From Roseateles noduli (GTDB lineage Bacteria; Pseudomonadota; Gammaproteobacteria; Burkholderiales; Burkholderiaceae_C): 64,000 bases of DNA. Positions 1 to 9,131 of this stretch are shown one piece after another. How positions within the stretch are numbered: position 1 is the stretch's first letter; each line of letters opens with the position of its first letter. The translations under genes were made by a program, and so were the position numbers. Under the pieces are notes generated by a model that saw only the letters and a program-made list of their open reading frames with translations, made no database searches and was not told the DNA's origin. The DNA lies in the NCBI GenBank assembly GCA_002205125.1, contig NIOE01000010.1, positions 248,001 through 312,000 of the forward strand, written 5' to 3'.

Positions 1-1454
1 TTGCGCAGCACCATCAGGATGTGCTGGTCCACCGTGTAGACATGGAACAGGTCGTGCTGCATCTGCCCGACGATGCGCCGGAACACCCAGAGGTAGCGCC
101 CCAGCACCGAGGTCTGGTTCATCAACCGGAACGCGTGCGTCTGTCCCTGCGGCTCCTCCAGGATGCGCATGAACATCGCGCGGTTGGCGGGATCGCGCCG
201 GAACGCGCTGTTCATCAGCCCGCGCGCGTTGTACAGCGCGCGCAGCGTCTTCGCGGACAGGCCCTTGATGCCGGGCGTCTGCTGGTAGATCAGGAAGGTC
301 TCGAGGATGGCGTGCGGCTCGCGCTCGTAGAGGTCGTCGGTCGCGATCTCCAGCATGCCGCTGCGTTCCAGGAAGCGCTCGTCCACCGCCCGCAGTTCGT
401 TGCCGACGGTGCCGTTGATCTGCTCCTCCAGGTTGAGCAGCGTGATCTGGTTGAGCTGCGTGACCGCCTTCGCCGCCCAGTAGTAGCGGCGCATCAGCTT
501 CTCGGACGCGCGCAGCGACCGGGTCGATTCGTAGCCGAAGCGCTCCGCCACCGAGGTCTGCAGGTCGAAGACCAGCCGGTCCTCGCGCCGTCTGGCCGCC
601 AGGTGCAGCTGGCAGCGGATGCTCTTGAGCACGCCTTCGTTGCGCTGCAGCTGGCGCGCCTCAAAGGTGGTGATCAGGCCCTTGGCCGCCAGCTGGGGCC
701 AGGTCTTGCCCAGGCCGGCGCCGCGCGCGATCCAGATCAGCACCTGCAGGTCGCGCAGACCGCCGGGGCTTTCCTTGATGTTGGGTTCGAGCGCGTAGGG
801 CGTCTCTTCGTACTTGGTGTGGCGCTGGCGCATCTCCAGCGTCTTGGCGCGCATGAACGCCCGCGCATCCATCGCCGCACAGAAGGCCCGGTCGAAGCGC
901 TTCACCAGCGGCTTCGCGCCGGCCAGCCAGCGCGACTCCAGCAGCGCGGTCTGGATGGTGACGTCGCCCGCGGCCTCGTCCAGGCATTCCTTGACGGTGC
1001 GTACCGAGGAGCCGATCTCCAGCCCGATGTCCCAGCACGCGGTGATGAAGGCCTCGATCGCCTGCTTGAGCGGTCCGGGCTGGTCCGGCGTGACACCGTC
1101 AGGCAGCGCGTCGGGCAGCAGCAGCAGGACGTCGACGTCCGAATGCGGGAACAGCTCGCCGCGCCCGTAGCCGCCGACGGCCACCAGCGCCGCCTCGGGC
1201 GCCGCCGCGGCGATGCCCGACTGCGTCCACAGGGCCTGCAGCGTGCCGTCGACATGCCGGGCCAGCAGCCGCATGAGTCGTGCAGCCGCGGACACACTCG
1301 CCTTGGCGGACGCGAAGTCGTCCAGCAGCGCCTGCTTGCCGGACTTGAAGTGCTGGCGCAGGTCGGCGACCGACAGGGCCTCGGCCGGCACCTTCGCAGG
1401 CTCGTTCGAGGAGGCGCCGGCGTCGCCGACCTCGCCGGGCGTCCTGGCGTTCAT
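1..1454 (-). CDS. glnD: [Protein-PII] uridylyltransferase/uridylyl-removing enzyme, C-terminus cut off
   Basis: Bifunctional nitrogen sensor that uridylylates PII protein when glutamine is low and deuridylylates it when glutamine is high, acting in the cytoplasm. The reading frame from ATG 1454 runs off the left edge after about 484 residues. The nucleotidyltransferase signature [19 protein letters not shown] lies at about residues 94-112, followed by the helical GlnD domain. The visible part ends at [11 protein letters not shown], where the HD phosphohydrolase domain begins, so most of the HD domain and the ACT domains are outside the window. The start is 16 bp after the map stop, on the same strand, so the two are probably cotranscribed as in many proteobacteria. 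The assignment is firm. Confidence 0.95.
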   Translation of the reverse strand, partial: MNARTPGEVGDAGASSNEPAKVPAEALSVADLRQHFKSGKQALLDDFASAKASVSAAARLMRLLARHVDGTLQALWTQSGIAAAAPEAALVAVGGYGRGELFPHSDVDVLLLLPDALPDGVTPDQPGPLKQAIEAFITACWDIGLEIGSSVRTVKECLDEAAGDVTIQTALLESRWLAGAKPLVKRFDRAFCAAMDARAFMRAKTLEMRQRHTKYEETPYALEPNIKESPGGLRDLQVLIWIARGAGLGKTWPQLAAKGLITTFEARQLQRNEGVLKSIRCQLHLAARRREDRLVFDLQTSVAERFGYESTRSLRASEKLMRRYYWAAKAVTQLNQITLLNLEEQINGTVGNELRAVDERFLERSGMLEIATDDLYEREPHAILETFLIYQQTPGIKGLSAKTLRALYNARGLMNSAFRRDPANRAMFMRILEEPQGQTHAFRLMNQTSVLGRYLWVFRRIVGQMQHDLFHVYTVDQHILMVLR

Positions 1455-1470
1455 GGGCGGGCCGCGCGGA

Positions 1471-2289
1471 TCAGGCCGGGACGGCCTGGGGCAACGCGAA
1501 GGCCGGCGGCGGCGGCGTGCCGGCCGACTGCGTCAGGATCTCGAAGCCGGTGTCGGTGACCAGGATCGTGTGCTCCCACTGCGCCGACAGCGAGCGGTCC
1601 TTGGTGACGATGGTCCAGCCGTCGCCCATCTCGCGGATCTCGCGGCGGCCGGCGTTGATCATCGGCTCGATGGTGAAGACCATGCCGGGTACCAGTTCCT
1701 CCAGCGTGCCGGGGCGGCCGTAGTGCAGCACCTGCGGCTCCTCATGGAACTTCTGGCCGATGCCGTGGCCGCAGAACTCGCGCACCACGCTGAAGCCGGC
1801 GTTCTCCGCGAAGGTCTGGATCGAATGACCGATGTCGCCCAGGCGCGCGCCCGGCTTGACCTTCTGGATGCCCTTCCACATCGCCTCGTAGGTGAAGGCG
1901 CACAGCCGCTTGGCCGCGATAGAGCCCTCGCCGACGACGAACATCCGGCTCGTGTCGCCGTGCCAGCCGTCCTTGATGACGGTGACGTCGATGTTGACGA
2001 TGTCGCCGTTCTTCAGCGGACGGTCGTTGGGAATGCCGTGGCAGACCTGGTGGTTGATCGAGGTGCAGATCGACTTGGGGTAGGGCGTGTAGCCCGGCGG
2101 CTGGTAGTTCAGCGGGGCGGGGATGCCCTGCTGCACGTTCACGATGTAATCGTGGGCCAGCTTGTCGAGATGCTCGGTGGAGACGCCCGGCTTGACGTGC
2201 GGGGTCAGCATGTCCAGCACCTCGGACGCCAGACGGCCGGCGATGCGCATGGCGTCGATGTCGGCGCCGGTCTTGATCGTGATGGTCAT
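1471..2289 (-). CDS. map: Type I methionine aminopeptidase
   Basis: Removes the initiator methionine from nascent proteins when the second residue is small. The 272-residue protein has the five metal ligands of type I enzymes: D101, D112, H175, E208 and E239, each offset by four from the E. coli positions. The sequence aligns along the whole family length, apart from a short Ala/Pro-rich C-terminal tail. A -10-like TAAAAT (2299-2304) lies 9 nt before the ATG with no Shine-Dalgarno sequence between, so the transcript probably has almost no leader. glnD follows 16 bp downstream. Confidence 0.96.
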   Translation of the reverse strand: MTITIKTGADIDAMRIAGRLASEVLDMLTPHVKPGVSTEHLDKLAHDYIVNVQQGIPAPLNYQPPGYTPYPKSICTSINHQVCHGIPNDRPLKNGDIVNIDVTVIKDGWHGDTSRMFVVGEGSIAAKRLCAFTYEAMWKGIQKVKPGARLGDIGHSIQTFAENAGFSVVREFCGHGIGQKFHEEPQVLHYGRPGTLEELVPGMVFTIEPMINAGRREIREMGDGWTIVTKDRSLSAQWEHTILVTDTGFEILTQSAGTPPPPAFALPQAVPA

Positions 2290-2332
2290 AGGGGTGCCAT
2301 TTTAGGCGCTTGGCCATCCCCGCGCAGGGGGA

Positions 2333-2358
2333 AGCGTTCCCCCTCCCGAGGGAACGCT
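2333..2358. terminator. Hairpin between uppP and map
   Basis: AGCGTTCCC (2333-2341) pairs perfectly with GGGAACGCT (2350-2358) around an 8-nt loop, and further G/C-rich dyads follow to 2395. It lies between the uppP stop (2400) and the map promoter. It could end or attenuate the uppP transcript. No clear U-tract follows, so this is only a candidate terminator. Confidence 0.45.
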
Positions 2359-2399
2359 CCGGAGGGCCCTCCCGGGAAGGGCCGGGAAGGCCCGGCGGA

Positions 2400-3227
2400 T
2401 CAGTCCGCCCAGACGATGACGCCCGTGTAGGCAGTCACCAGTACCACGATGCCGAAAGCGATGCGATACCAGGCGAAAGGCACGAAGCTGTGGCTGGCGA
2501 TGTACTTCAGCAGCCAGCGCACGCAGATCCAGGCGCTGACGAAGGAGAAGAACAGCCCCACCGCGAACAGCGGGATGTCGCCGGTCGACAGCACCGAGCG
2601 CTCCTTGTACAGGCTGTACAGGCCGGCGCCGATCAGGGTCGGGATCGCCAGGAAGAAGCTGAAATCGGTCGCCGCCTTGCGCGACAGGCCCAGCAGCATG
2701 CCGCCGATGATGGTCGCGCCGGAGCGGCTGGTGCCCGGCACCATCGCCAGGCACTGCACGAAACCGACCTTCAGCGCGTCCATCGGCGTCATCTGGTCGA
2801 CGTCCTGGATGCGCACGGCGGTCTGCTGGCGGCGTTCCGCCCACAGGATGATGAAGCCGCCGAGGATGAAGGTGCTTGCCACCACCACGGGGGTGAACAG
2901 GTGTTCCTTGATGACCTTGCCGAACAGAAGGCCCAGGATGACCGCCGGCAGGAAGCCGATGGCGACGTTCAGCACGAAGCGGCGCGCGCGTACGTCGCTG
3001 CCCAGGCCGGCGGCGGTTTCGCGCAGGCGCTGCCAGTACACGATGATCACCGCCAGGATCGCCCCGGTCTGGATCGCGATGTCGAACACCTTGCCCCGCG
3101 CATCGTCGAAACCGCCGAGCAGCGAACCCGTCAGGATCAGGTGGCCGGTCGACGAGATCGGCAGGAATTCGGTCAGGCCTTCGACGATCCCCATGATCGC
3201 GGCCTTGATCAGCATCAGAGTGTCCAA
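2400..3227 (-). CDS. uppP: Undecaprenyl-diphosphatase
   Basis: Integral membrane enzyme that dephosphorylates undecaprenyl diphosphate to recycle the lipid carrier for peptidoglycan synthesis, and also confers bacitracin tolerance. The N-terminus carries the family hallmark [18 protein letters not shown], and the second signature [10 protein letters not shown] is near the middle. Several hydrophobic segments are evident. I place the start at TTG 3227, giving [13 protein letters not shown] and 275 residues, because GGAG sits 6 nt upstream and homologues begin this way. An ATG at 3215 is the alternative. A longer frame up to 3284 adds a charged stretch that is not family-like. Confidence 0.93.
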   Translation of the reverse strand: MDTLMLIKAAIMGIVEGLTEFLPISSTGHLILTGSLLGGFDDARGKVFDIAIQTGAILAVIIVYWQRLRETAAGLGSDVRARRFVLNVAIGFLPAVILGLLFGKVIKEHLFTPVVVASTFILGGFIILWAERRQQTAVRIQDVDQMTPMDALKVGFVQCLAMVPGTSRSGATIIGGMLLGLSRKAATDFSFFLAIPTLIGAGLYSLYKERSVLSTGDIPLFAVGLFFSFVSAWICVRWLLKYIASHSFVPFAWYRIAFGIVVLVTAYTGVIVWAD

Positions 3228-3442
3228 ACTTCGACTCCAGAATGCCGCCTCGCTGGAGAGTGGAGGCGGGTCGGCGGGGATCATAGCCGCGGCTCGAACC
3301 CGGTTTGCCGCAGTGCAGCACCCGGATGGGCGGGTCCGGCGTGAGAGGAGCGTGAAGGCCTTCAGTCCCTCTTAACAGGCTCCGTGCCAGGGGTGTGCAG
3401 GAAGGGCGACGCTTGACCGGCTTGAAAGCGCACCGCTACATT

Positions 3443-3460
3443 ACTGACCGGTTAGTCAGT
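3443..3460. promoter_or_regulatory. Palindromic operator candidate for the adjacent TetR regulator
   Basis: ACTGAC-CGGTTA-GTCAGT is an inverted repeat with 6-bp arms. Its size and half-site style are typical of TetR-family operators, and it lies 95 bp upstream of the TetR start. Autoregulation is the simplest reading (inference). Confidence 0.55.
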
Positions 3461-3507
3461 TATGGGACTGCCCAGATCCCGCGCGCTGCGCGCGCCCCTC
3501 ACCCCCA

Positions 3508-3531
3508 CCCTCTCCCGCAAGCGGGAGAGGG
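3508..3531. repeat. Intergenic repeat hairpin
   Basis: CCCTCTCCCGC pairs with GCGGGAGAGGG over 11 bp with a 2-nt loop, preceded by a CCCTCACCC run. This composition matches the palindromic repeat that I know to be scattered in intergenic regions of many proteobacteria. No second copy is visible in this window. Confidence 0.6.
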
Positions 3532-3555
3532 AGCAAGAAGCTCCGTTCGTTCAAG

Positions 3556-4251
3556 ATGCCTCGCGCTTCCACCAAGACCGCCAGCCCGGCGCCGTCGTCC
3601 ACCCGACAACGGCGCAAAGAGGCGCGGCCGCAGGAATTGCTGGAGGCGGCGTTGTCGCTGTTCGTGGAGAAGGGCTTCGCCGCCACCCGTTCGGAGGAGG
3701 TTGCCGCCAAGGCGGGGGTGTCCAAGGGGACGCTCTACCTGTATTACCCCTCCAAGGAGGAGCTCTTCAAGGCGGTGGTGCGCGAGGCCATCGGCACCAA
3801 GATCGCCGAAGGGGTCTCGGAGCTGGGCAAGCACCAGGGCTCGATGGCGGAACTGCTGACCTGGATGCTGTGGAGCTGGTGGGAGCGCATGGGGCTGACC
3901 CCCGCCGGCGGCATCCACAAGATCATGATGAGCGAGGCCGGCAACTTCCCGCAGCTGGCTGCGTTCTACAACGACGAGGTCATCGAGCCCAGCTGCGCGC
4001 TGCTGGCCGAGGTGGTGCGCCGGGGCATCGCCTCGGGCGAGTTCCGCGACGTGGACCCCGATGCCTGCGTGATGGTGCTGATCGGCCCGGTGCTGCATCT
4101 GGTGCTGCACCAGCACTCGATCGGCGCGGCGGGCGTCGTCCACGACCACAAGCCCGAACCCGAGGTGGTGCTGAAGCTGCAGCTCGAACTCATGTTCGAG
4201 GGACTTCTCAACCGCCCGCGAGATCCGGCCGGCCCGCGGCCGGCCGCCTAG
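3556..4251 (+). CDS. TetR/AcrR-family transcriptional regulator
   Basis: A 231-residue ligand-responsive repressor. The N-terminal helix-turn-helix at about residues 25-75 reads FAATRSEEVAAKAGVSKGTLYLYYPSKEELF, the classic TetR pattern. The remaining 150 residues are the helical ligand-binding and dimerisation domain. The N-terminus has a Ser/Thr/Pro-rich lead of about 20 residues. The gene precedes a methyltransferase and a TolC-type porin on the same strand, so it may control export (inference). Its TAG stop forms the first three bases of the -10-like TAGAAT of the next gene. Its ligand cannot be told from sequence. Confidence 0.9.
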   Translation: MPRASTKTASPAPSSTRQRRKEARPQELLEAALSLFVEKGFAATRSEEVAAKAGVSKGTLYLYYPSKEELFKAVVREAIGTKIAEGVSELGKHQGSMAELLTWMLWSWWERMGLTPAGGIHKIMMSEAGNFPQLAAFYNDEVIEPSCALLAEVVRRGIASGEFRDVDPDACVMVLIGPVLHLVLHQHSIGAAGVVHDHKPEPEVVLKLQLELMFEGLLNRPRDPAGPRPAA

Positions 4252-4254
4252 AAT
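4249..4254 (+). promoter_or_regulatory. -10-like hexamer TAGAAT overlapping the TetR stop codon
   Basis: TAGAAT matches the TATAAT consensus at five of six positions, and its first three bases are the stop codon of the upstream TetR gene. It is followed by a C-rich stretch, as at several other starts in this window. It would give the methyltransferase gene its own promoter with a leader of about 80 nt. Confidence 0.45.
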
Positions 4255-4344
4255 ACCGCCCGCATTCCCGACCGCTTCCTGATCGCATTCCGATTGCTTT
4301 CCCGATCGAATTTGGCGCGCCGTGCGGCGCCAGAGGACCAGAAC

Positions 4345-4998
4345 ATGAACTTCGAACAAGCCCGCTTCAACATGATCGAACAGCAGATCCGCCCCTGGGA
4401 TGTGCTGGACACCTCCGTGCTGGCCCTGCTGGCGGTGGTCAAGCGCGAGGACTTCGTGCCGGCGGCCTACCGCAACGTGGCGTTCACCGACGTCGAACTG
4501 CCGCTGGCGCACGGCCGCAAGATGCTGCCCCCGCGGGTCGAGGCCCGCTGGATGCAGGAGCTGCAGATCGAGCGTCATGAGAAGGTGCTGGAGATCGGCA
4601 CCGGCGCCGGCTACCTGGCCGCGCTGCTGGGCCACAAGGCGCAGCAGGTCTTCACCGTCGAGCCGGATGCGCAGCTGGTGGGTGCCGCCCGCGACGCGCT
4701 GCGCCGCAACGGCGTGCTGAACGTGACCGTGGTCGAGGGCGACGGCGTCAAGGGCCTGCCCGCCGAAGGTCCGTTCGACGTGATCCTGCTGTCGGGCTCG
4801 GTGGCGCAGGTGCCGCAGGCGCTGCTGGACCAGCTCAAGATCGGCGGCCGCATGGGCGTGATCGTCGGCGAGGAGCCGGCCATGACCGCCCGCATCATCA
4901 CCCGCACCGGCGAACGCGAGTTCGCGACCAAAAACCTGTTCGAGACGGTGGTGCAGCGCCTGGACGGTTTCGACACGGGTTCGCACTTCACGTTCTGA
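4345..4998 (+). CDS. pcm: Protein-L-isoaspartate O-methyltransferase-like protein
   Basis: SAM-dependent methyltransferase of the Pcm family, which repairs isoaspartyl residues in damaged proteins. In this 217-residue protein the SAM-binding motif I is EIGTGAGYLAALLG, at about residues 81-94, and the acidic residue closing the second strand follows in VFTVEPD. The start at ATG 4345 has AGAGGA 7 nt upstream and gives the usual N-terminus MNFEQARFNMIEQQIRP. The C-terminal half is shorter and more divergent than E. coli Pcm, so the substrate is not certain. The gene lies between a TetR regulator and a TolC-type porin. Confidence 0.8.
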   Translation: MNFEQARFNMIEQQIRPWDVLDTSVLALLAVVKREDFVPAAYRNVAFTDVELPLAHGRKMLPPRVEARWMQELQIERHEKVLEIGTGAGYLAALLGHKAQQVFTVEPDAQLVGAARDALRRNGVLNVTVVEGDGVKGLPAEGPFDVILLSGSVAQVPQALLDQLKIGGRMGVIVGEEPAMTARIITRTGEREFATKNLFETVVQRLDGFDTGSHFTF

Positions 4999-5284
4999 GG
5001 CGGCGGGCATCGCCAAGGCGGGCCAGGGCGCTTCAAAGGAGCCCGAGGCGCGCCAGCAGCCCATCGCGCGTAATTGCCGTCAGGGGGTGCGAAGACTGCA
5101 AGTCGTCGCATTTCTTTCGAGGGAAGCGGGGGAGGTGATCTATAACCTCGCCCGCGGCACCCGGGTCGGATCGGAGGCGATCGACCCGCCGGTGCCGAGG
5201 TACTGAATCCCGTCCGCGGCCTGGCCGCGTACGGTCCGCAGTTGGATCGATCCGAAGAACATCACATCGACACGAGGATGCCTC

Positions 5285-6655
5285 ATGGCCGCTGAACGCC
5301 GTCCGTCTCCGACCTCCCGCCTGCCGCGGGTCACGCTCCTGGCCGCGGCGCTCGCCTTCGTGGCGGGCGCGGCCCAGGCGCAGAGCCTGCAAGAGCTGTA
5401 CGACGCGGCGCGCGCCTACGACGCGACCTTCCTCGCCGCGCGCGCGGTGGCCGATTCGGCGCAGTACCGCTACGGCCAGGCGCAGGCGCTGGCGCGCCCG
5501 AGCGTGGGCCTGGGCGTCGGCGCGACGCGCAACGAGGTCGATCTGCCGGCGATCCCCACCGCCCAGGGCGGTTCGGTCAACACCGGCTGGCAGGGCAACA
5601 CGGTCGCCACCGCCGGACTGAACGCGAAGTACGCGATCTTCAACCGCCCGAACGCCGGCAGCATCGAGCAGGCCCGCCTGGGCGTCGACGTCGCCCAGTC
5701 GGATCTCGAGACGGCGGAGCAGGACCTCATCGTCCGCGTGGCGCAGGCCTACTTCGACGTGCTGGCCGCCAAGGACACGCTGTCGACCTCCAGCGCGAAC
5801 AAGGCGGCGATCGCGGAGCAGCTGGCCTCGGCCAAGCGCAACTTCGAGGTCGGCACCGCGACCATCACCGACACCCGCGAAGCGCAGGCCCGCTACGACC
5901 TGGCGACCGCGCAGGAACTGGCCGCCGACAACGACCTGCGCGTCAAGCGCGTGACGCTGGACCAGCTGGTCGGCCGCGTCGGCGTCGAGCCGCGTCCGCT
6001 GGCCGTGCCGGTGGCGCTGCCTCCCGTCGCGCCGTCGACCGTGGAACCCTGGGTCAGCGTGGCCGAAGGCGCCCACCCCGCCATCCGCAAGGCCCAGCTG
6101 GGCCTGGACATCGCCAAGATCGAGATCGACCGCGCCCAGGGCGCCCGCTGGCCGACCGTCGACCTGAACGCCTCGCTGGGCGTGCAGCGCCAGACCGGCG
6201 AAGGCGTCAGCTACACCGGCAACACCAAGCAGGGCTCGCTGGGTGTGTCGGTCAACCTGCCCGTGTACACCGGCGGACAGATCACCAACCGCATCAAGGA
6301 AACGATGTCGTTGGAAGAGAAGTCCCGCAACGACCTGAACTTCGCCCGCCGCAGCGTCGAGGAAGGCACCAAGCGCGCGTTCTTCGGCGTGCAGTCGCTG
6401 CAGGCGCAGGTGAAAGCCTACGAGGCGGCGGAGTCCTCCACCAAGCTGGCGCTGGAAGCGACGCAGCTGGGCTACAAGGTCGGCGTGCGCGTCAACCTGG
6501 ACGTGCTGAATGCGCAGACCCAGCTCTACACGACGCAGCGCGACCTCGCGAAAGCGCGCTACGACGTGCTGGTGAACAGCCTCAAGCTGCGTCAGGCCTC
6601 CGGGCAGCTCCGGCCCGAGGACATCACGGCGATCAACGCGCTGCTGGCGCCGTAA
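5285..6655 (+). CDS. tolC: TolC-family outer membrane efflux protein
   Basis: Outer-membrane and periplasmic channel of tripartite exporters or type I secretion, 456 residues. The first 33 residues form a signal peptide ending AGAAQAQ. The mature part starts SLQELYDAARAYDATFLAA, the usual TolC opening, and shows the two-fold repeated helical hairpins, with VRVAQAYFDVLAAKD in the first half and SVEEGTKRAFFGVQSLQAQ in the second. GAGG lies 7 nt before the ATG. No membrane fusion protein or pump is adjacent, so it probably serves exporters encoded elsewhere. A strong hairpin follows the stop. Confidence 0.92.
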   Translation: MAAERRPSPTSRLPRVTLLAAALAFVAGAAQAQSLQELYDAARAYDATFLAARAVADSAQYRYGQAQALARPSVGLGVGATRNEVDLPAIPTAQGGSVNTGWQGNTVATAGLNAKYAIFNRPNAGSIEQARLGVDVAQSDLETAEQDLIVRVAQAYFDVLAAKDTLSTSSANKAAIAEQLASAKRNFEVGTATITDTREAQARYDLATAQELAADNDLRVKRVTLDQLVGRVGVEPRPLAVPVALPPVAPSTVEPWVSVAEGAHPAIRKAQLGLDIAKIEIDRAQGARWPTVDLNASLGVQRQTGEGVSYTGNTKQGSLGVSVNLPVYTGGQITNRIKETMSLEEKSRNDLNFARRSVEEGTKRAFFGVQSLQAQVKAYEAAESSTKLALEATQLGYKVGVRVNLDVLNAQTQLYTTQRDLAKARYDVLVNSLKLRQASGQLRPEDITAINALLAP

Positions 6656-6670
6656 GCGTTCCGCCTTGAG

Positions 6671-6696
6671 CGAAAGCCGCCTCCGGGCGGCTTTCG
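6671..6696 (+). terminator. Terminator-like hairpin after tolC
   Basis: CGAAAGCCGCC (6671-6681) pairs perfectly with GGCGGCTTTCG (6686-6696) around the loop TCCG. It starts 16 nt after the tolC stop. The following tract is only weakly T-rich. Confidence 0.75.
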
Positions 6697-6752
6697 TCCA
6701 TCCGGGTCTCTGGTGACAGGTCTTGCGCACAGGACGCGCGACAATCCGTCCC

Positions 6753-7538
6753 ATGCTTTTCGTGATCTCCCCCGCGAAGTCGCTCGACTACGACACGCCC
6801 ACCCCCGACGCCGTCGCCGCCCTGGCCAGCCGTCCCCAGTTCGTCCCGCAGTCGGCCGAACTGATCGAGATCCTCAAGACGCAGACGCCGTCCGACATCG
6901 GCGGGCTGATGGACATCTCGGAAACCCTCGCCAACCTGAACGTCGCCCGCTACCACGCGTGGTCCAGCCGCTTCACCGACAAGAACAGCAAGGTCGCCGT
7001 GCTCGCCTTCAACGGCGACGTGTACGACGGCCTGCAGGCGTCGACGCTGTCCCTGGACGACCTGCAGTGGGCGCAGCGCCACCTGGCCATCCTCTCCGGC
7101 CTGTACGGCGTGCTGCGGCCGCTGGACCGGCTCCAGCCCTACCGGCTCGAGATGGGCACCGCGCTGAAGAACGACAAGGGCGGCAACCTCTACGCCTACT
7201 GGGGCGACACCATCGCCGAGCACCTGAACGCCCAGAGCGCCCAGCTCCAGTCGCCGGTGATCGTGAACCTGGCGTCGCAGGAATACTTCAAGGCCGCCGC
7301 CCGCAAGGTGCTGAAGCCGCGCGTCATCGAATGCCAGTTCGAAGACTGGAAGAATGGCCGCTACAAGATCATCAGCTTCTTCGCCAAGCGCGCTCGCGGC
7401 CTGATGGCGCGCCATGCGATCCAGCATCGCATCGGCACGCCGTCCGGCTTGCAGGACTTCGCAGTCGACGGCTATTCCTATGCGCCCGACGCGAGCGAGC
7501 CGGACCGGCTGGTGTTCCGTCGTCGCATCGCCGAGTGA
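6753..7538 (+). CDS. yaaA: Peroxide stress protein YaaA (DUF328/UPF0246)
   Basis: Cytoplasmic DNA-binding protein of the YaaA family. In E. coli it limits free iron and Fenton damage under peroxide stress. The 261-residue protein matches the family throughout: ISPAKSLDYD at the start, FNGDVYDGL, LSGLYGVLRPLD and QPYRLEMG in the middle, and KIISFFAKRARGLMAR near the end. I use ATG 6753 because it gives the conserved start MLFVISPAKSL. A -10-like GACAAT (6740-6745) lies 7 nt upstream with no Shine-Dalgarno sequence, which suggests a leaderless transcript. An 11-bp imperfect tandem repeat begins exactly at the stop codon. Confidence 0.94.
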   Translation: MLFVISPAKSLDYDTPTPDAVAALASRPQFVPQSAELIEILKTQTPSDIGGLMDISETLANLNVARYHAWSSRFTDKNSKVAVLAFNGDVYDGLQASTLSLDDLQWAQRHLAILSGLYGVLRPLDRLQPYRLEMGTALKNDKGGNLYAYWGDTIAEHLNAQSAQLQSPVIVNLASQEYFKAAARKVLKPRVIECQFEDWKNGRYKIISFFAKRARGLMARHAIQHRIGTPSGLQDFAVDGYSYAPDASEPDRLVFRRRIAE

Positions 7539-7655
7539 TTGCCGGGTGATCTCCGGGTGGCGTCGACGCGAATGAGCAGCCAAGCGTAAGCAGGGGCCTG
7601 TTCCGGGCACACCGGGATACAGGCAGACATCGATCAGTTTGATACCGTTGCGGAT

Positions 7656-8516
7656 ATGAGTAACTCGCAATACCTCACGCCCGAACTGCGCGAATGGGTG
7701 GCCGCGCAACTGCGCAATGGCATCACGCGCGAGGCCTTGTACCAGGCCATGCTCACCAGCGGCTGGCAGCCCGACATGGCGCAGCAGGCGCTGGCGGAGC
7801 ACCGCCCGTTCGAGGCGCCCTTGACCCTGCCCGCGATCGCGGAGCCTCCGATCGAGCCCGGCTCGCTGCCGGAGCCCGACCTCAGCGAGCAGCGCAGCGT
7901 GCTGCTGCCCGACGGCCACCGGGTCGAGATCCTGACGGCGCTGCAACGCCCGCGGGTGATCGTGTTCGGGAACCTGCTGTCGGCGGACGAGTGCGACGCC
8001 ATCGTCACCAACGCCGGGCAGCGCCTGGCGCGTTCGGAGACGGTCGCGGCGCAGCGCGAAGGCAGCGAGGTCAACTCCGCCCGGACCAGCGAAGGCATGT
8101 TCTTCGAGCGCGGCGAGAACGAGGTCGTTGCCCGCATCGAGCGCCGCATCGCGACGCTGCTGAACTGGCCGGTGCGCAACGGCGAAGGCCTGCAGGTGCT
8201 GCGCTACCGCGCCGGCGCCGAGTACCAGCCGCACTACGACTACTTCGATCCGCGCCACGCCAGCAGCAAGGCGATCCTGGAGCGCGGCGGCCAGCGGGTC
8301 GCCACCATCGTGATGTACCTGAACACGCCGGCCAGAGGCGGCGCGACGGTGTTCCCCGACATCAAGCTGGACGTGATGGCGCAGAAGGGCAACGCGGTCT
8401 TCTTCAGCTACGACCGGCCCGATCCGGCGACGCTCACGCTGCACGGCGGCGCGCCGGTGGTCGAAGGCGAGAAGTGGGTCGCCACAAAATGGTTACGTCA
8501 GGGCGAGTTCGTTTGA
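7656..8516 (+). CDS. 2OG-Fe(II) oxygenase, prolyl 4-hydroxylase type
   Basis: Non-haem iron dioxygenase of the P4Hc family, using 2-oxoglutarate and oxygen to hydroxylate a protein or peptide substrate, probably proline. The 286-residue protein has a helical N-terminal segment (1-50) and a Pro/Glu-rich linker. The double-stranded beta-helix core carries the iron triad H193, D195 and H263 and the 2-oxoglutarate lysine K273. Motifs are HYDYFDP, GGATVFPD and HGGAPVVEGEKW. There is no signal peptide, so it acts in the cytoplasm. The substrate is unknown. The stop codon sits inside an imperfect tandem repeat TTGACGCGGCC/TTGACCGGCC. Confidence 0.9.
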   Translation: MSNSQYLTPELREWVAAQLRNGITREALYQAMLTSGWQPDMAQQALAEHRPFEAPLTLPAIAEPPIEPGSLPEPDLSEQRSVLLPDGHRVEILTALQRPRVIVFGNLLSADECDAIVTNAGQRLARSETVAAQREGSEVNSARTSEGMFFERGENEVVARIERRIATLLNWPVRNGEGLQVLRYRAGAEYQPHYDYFDPRHASSKAILERGGQRVATIVMYLNTPARGGATVFPDIKLDVMAQKGNAVFFSYDRPDPATLTLHGGAPVVEGEKWVATKWLRQGEFV

Positions 8517-8603
8517 CGCGGCCTTGACCGGCCGCCCGCTAGACTCCCGCTCATCATCACGAGCGCCGGCCCTGGTCGGCGCGTCCAGAAGAAGGAAATC
8601 CTC

Positions 8604-8963
8604 ATGAAGTCGTTGATCGCCGTCCTGGGTGCCGCACTGCTGACCACGCTCGCGCAGGCGCAAGTCCAGCCGCAGCCGCAGCCTCAACCGATGCCTCCCG
8701 CGACGGCGCCGGTCCCGGCCGCGCACGCCGACATGGCTGCCCCCGCCGCCAAGCCCGCCCACGCCGGCAAGACGTCCGGCAGCAAGCACAAGGCCACCGG
8801 CAAGGCGGCGAACAAGAGCGGCAAGCACGCGGGCGCCAAGAAGTCGGGCGCCAAGAAGAAGTCGGCGCAGCAGGCCTCGTCGGGCAAGTCGGGCTCGAAG
8901 AAGGTCGCCAACGCCAGCAACGGCAAGCCGAAGAAGAGCAAGCAGCGTCACGCTGCCGCCTGA
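8604..8963 (+). CDS. Small secreted Lys/Ala-rich protein of unknown function
   Basis: A 119-residue protein with a clear signal peptide cleaved after LAQA (residue 19), a short PQPQPQPMPP stretch, then a low-complexity, very basic tail of Lys, Ala, Ser and Gly. It resembles histone H1-like tails in composition only. I recognise no domain. AAGGAAA precedes the ATG, and a strong bidirectional hairpin follows at 9035. Being exported and basic, it may bind nucleic acid or envelope polyanions (inference). It is likely real, because the signal peptide and translation signals are sound. Confidence 0.75.
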   Translation: MKSLIAVLGAALLTTLAQAQVQPQPQPQPMPPATAPVPAAHADMAAPAAKPAHAGKTSGSKHKATGKAANKSGKHAGAKKSGAKKKSAQQASSGKSGSKKVANASNGKPKKSKQRHAAA

Positions 8964-9034
8964 TCCCGGCGACGGACCTGGCCTCGTCAGGAGGCGGGTT
9001 TCGGAAGGCAGGCAGGAACGCCGGCAGGAAAGCA

Positions 9035-9060
9035 AAAAAGCAGCCCGAGGGCTGCTTTTT
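9035..9060. terminator. Bidirectional rho-independent terminator
   Basis: AAAAAGCAGCCC (9035-9046) pairs with GGGCTGCTTTTT (9049-9060) over 12 bp with a 2-nt loop, with an A-tract on one side and a T-tract on the other. It sits between the convergent basic-protein gene and efp and can serve both. Confidence 0.9.
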
Positions 9061-9131
9061 CGTTGGTGCCGAGCAGGTCGCGAACCCGAAGGCTCGCCGA
9101 CTTGCCGACTCGCGGGCGTCTTGGACTTGCC

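Larger units (their letters stand above)
3228..3555. other. Intergenic stretch between uppP and the TetR gene
   Basis: About 330 bp without a convincing gene separates the divergent uppP and TetR-family genes. It holds a TetR-type palindrome (3443-3460) and a repeat-type hairpin (3508-3531), both listed separately. A small plus-strand frame (3395-3859) overlaps the TetR gene in the wrong frame and is not credible. Nothing else is recognisable. Confidence 0.6.

Noticed and set aside
21-1559. 512-codon plus-strand frame opposite glnD
   Set aside because: It is an antisense shadow of a strongly conserved gene in very GC-rich DNA, with Arg/Gln/His-rich low-quality protein.
3499-5064. 521-codon minus-strand frame across the TetR and methyltransferase genes
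   Set aside because: It covers two recognisable genes on the other strand and translates part of the intergenic repeat hairpin.
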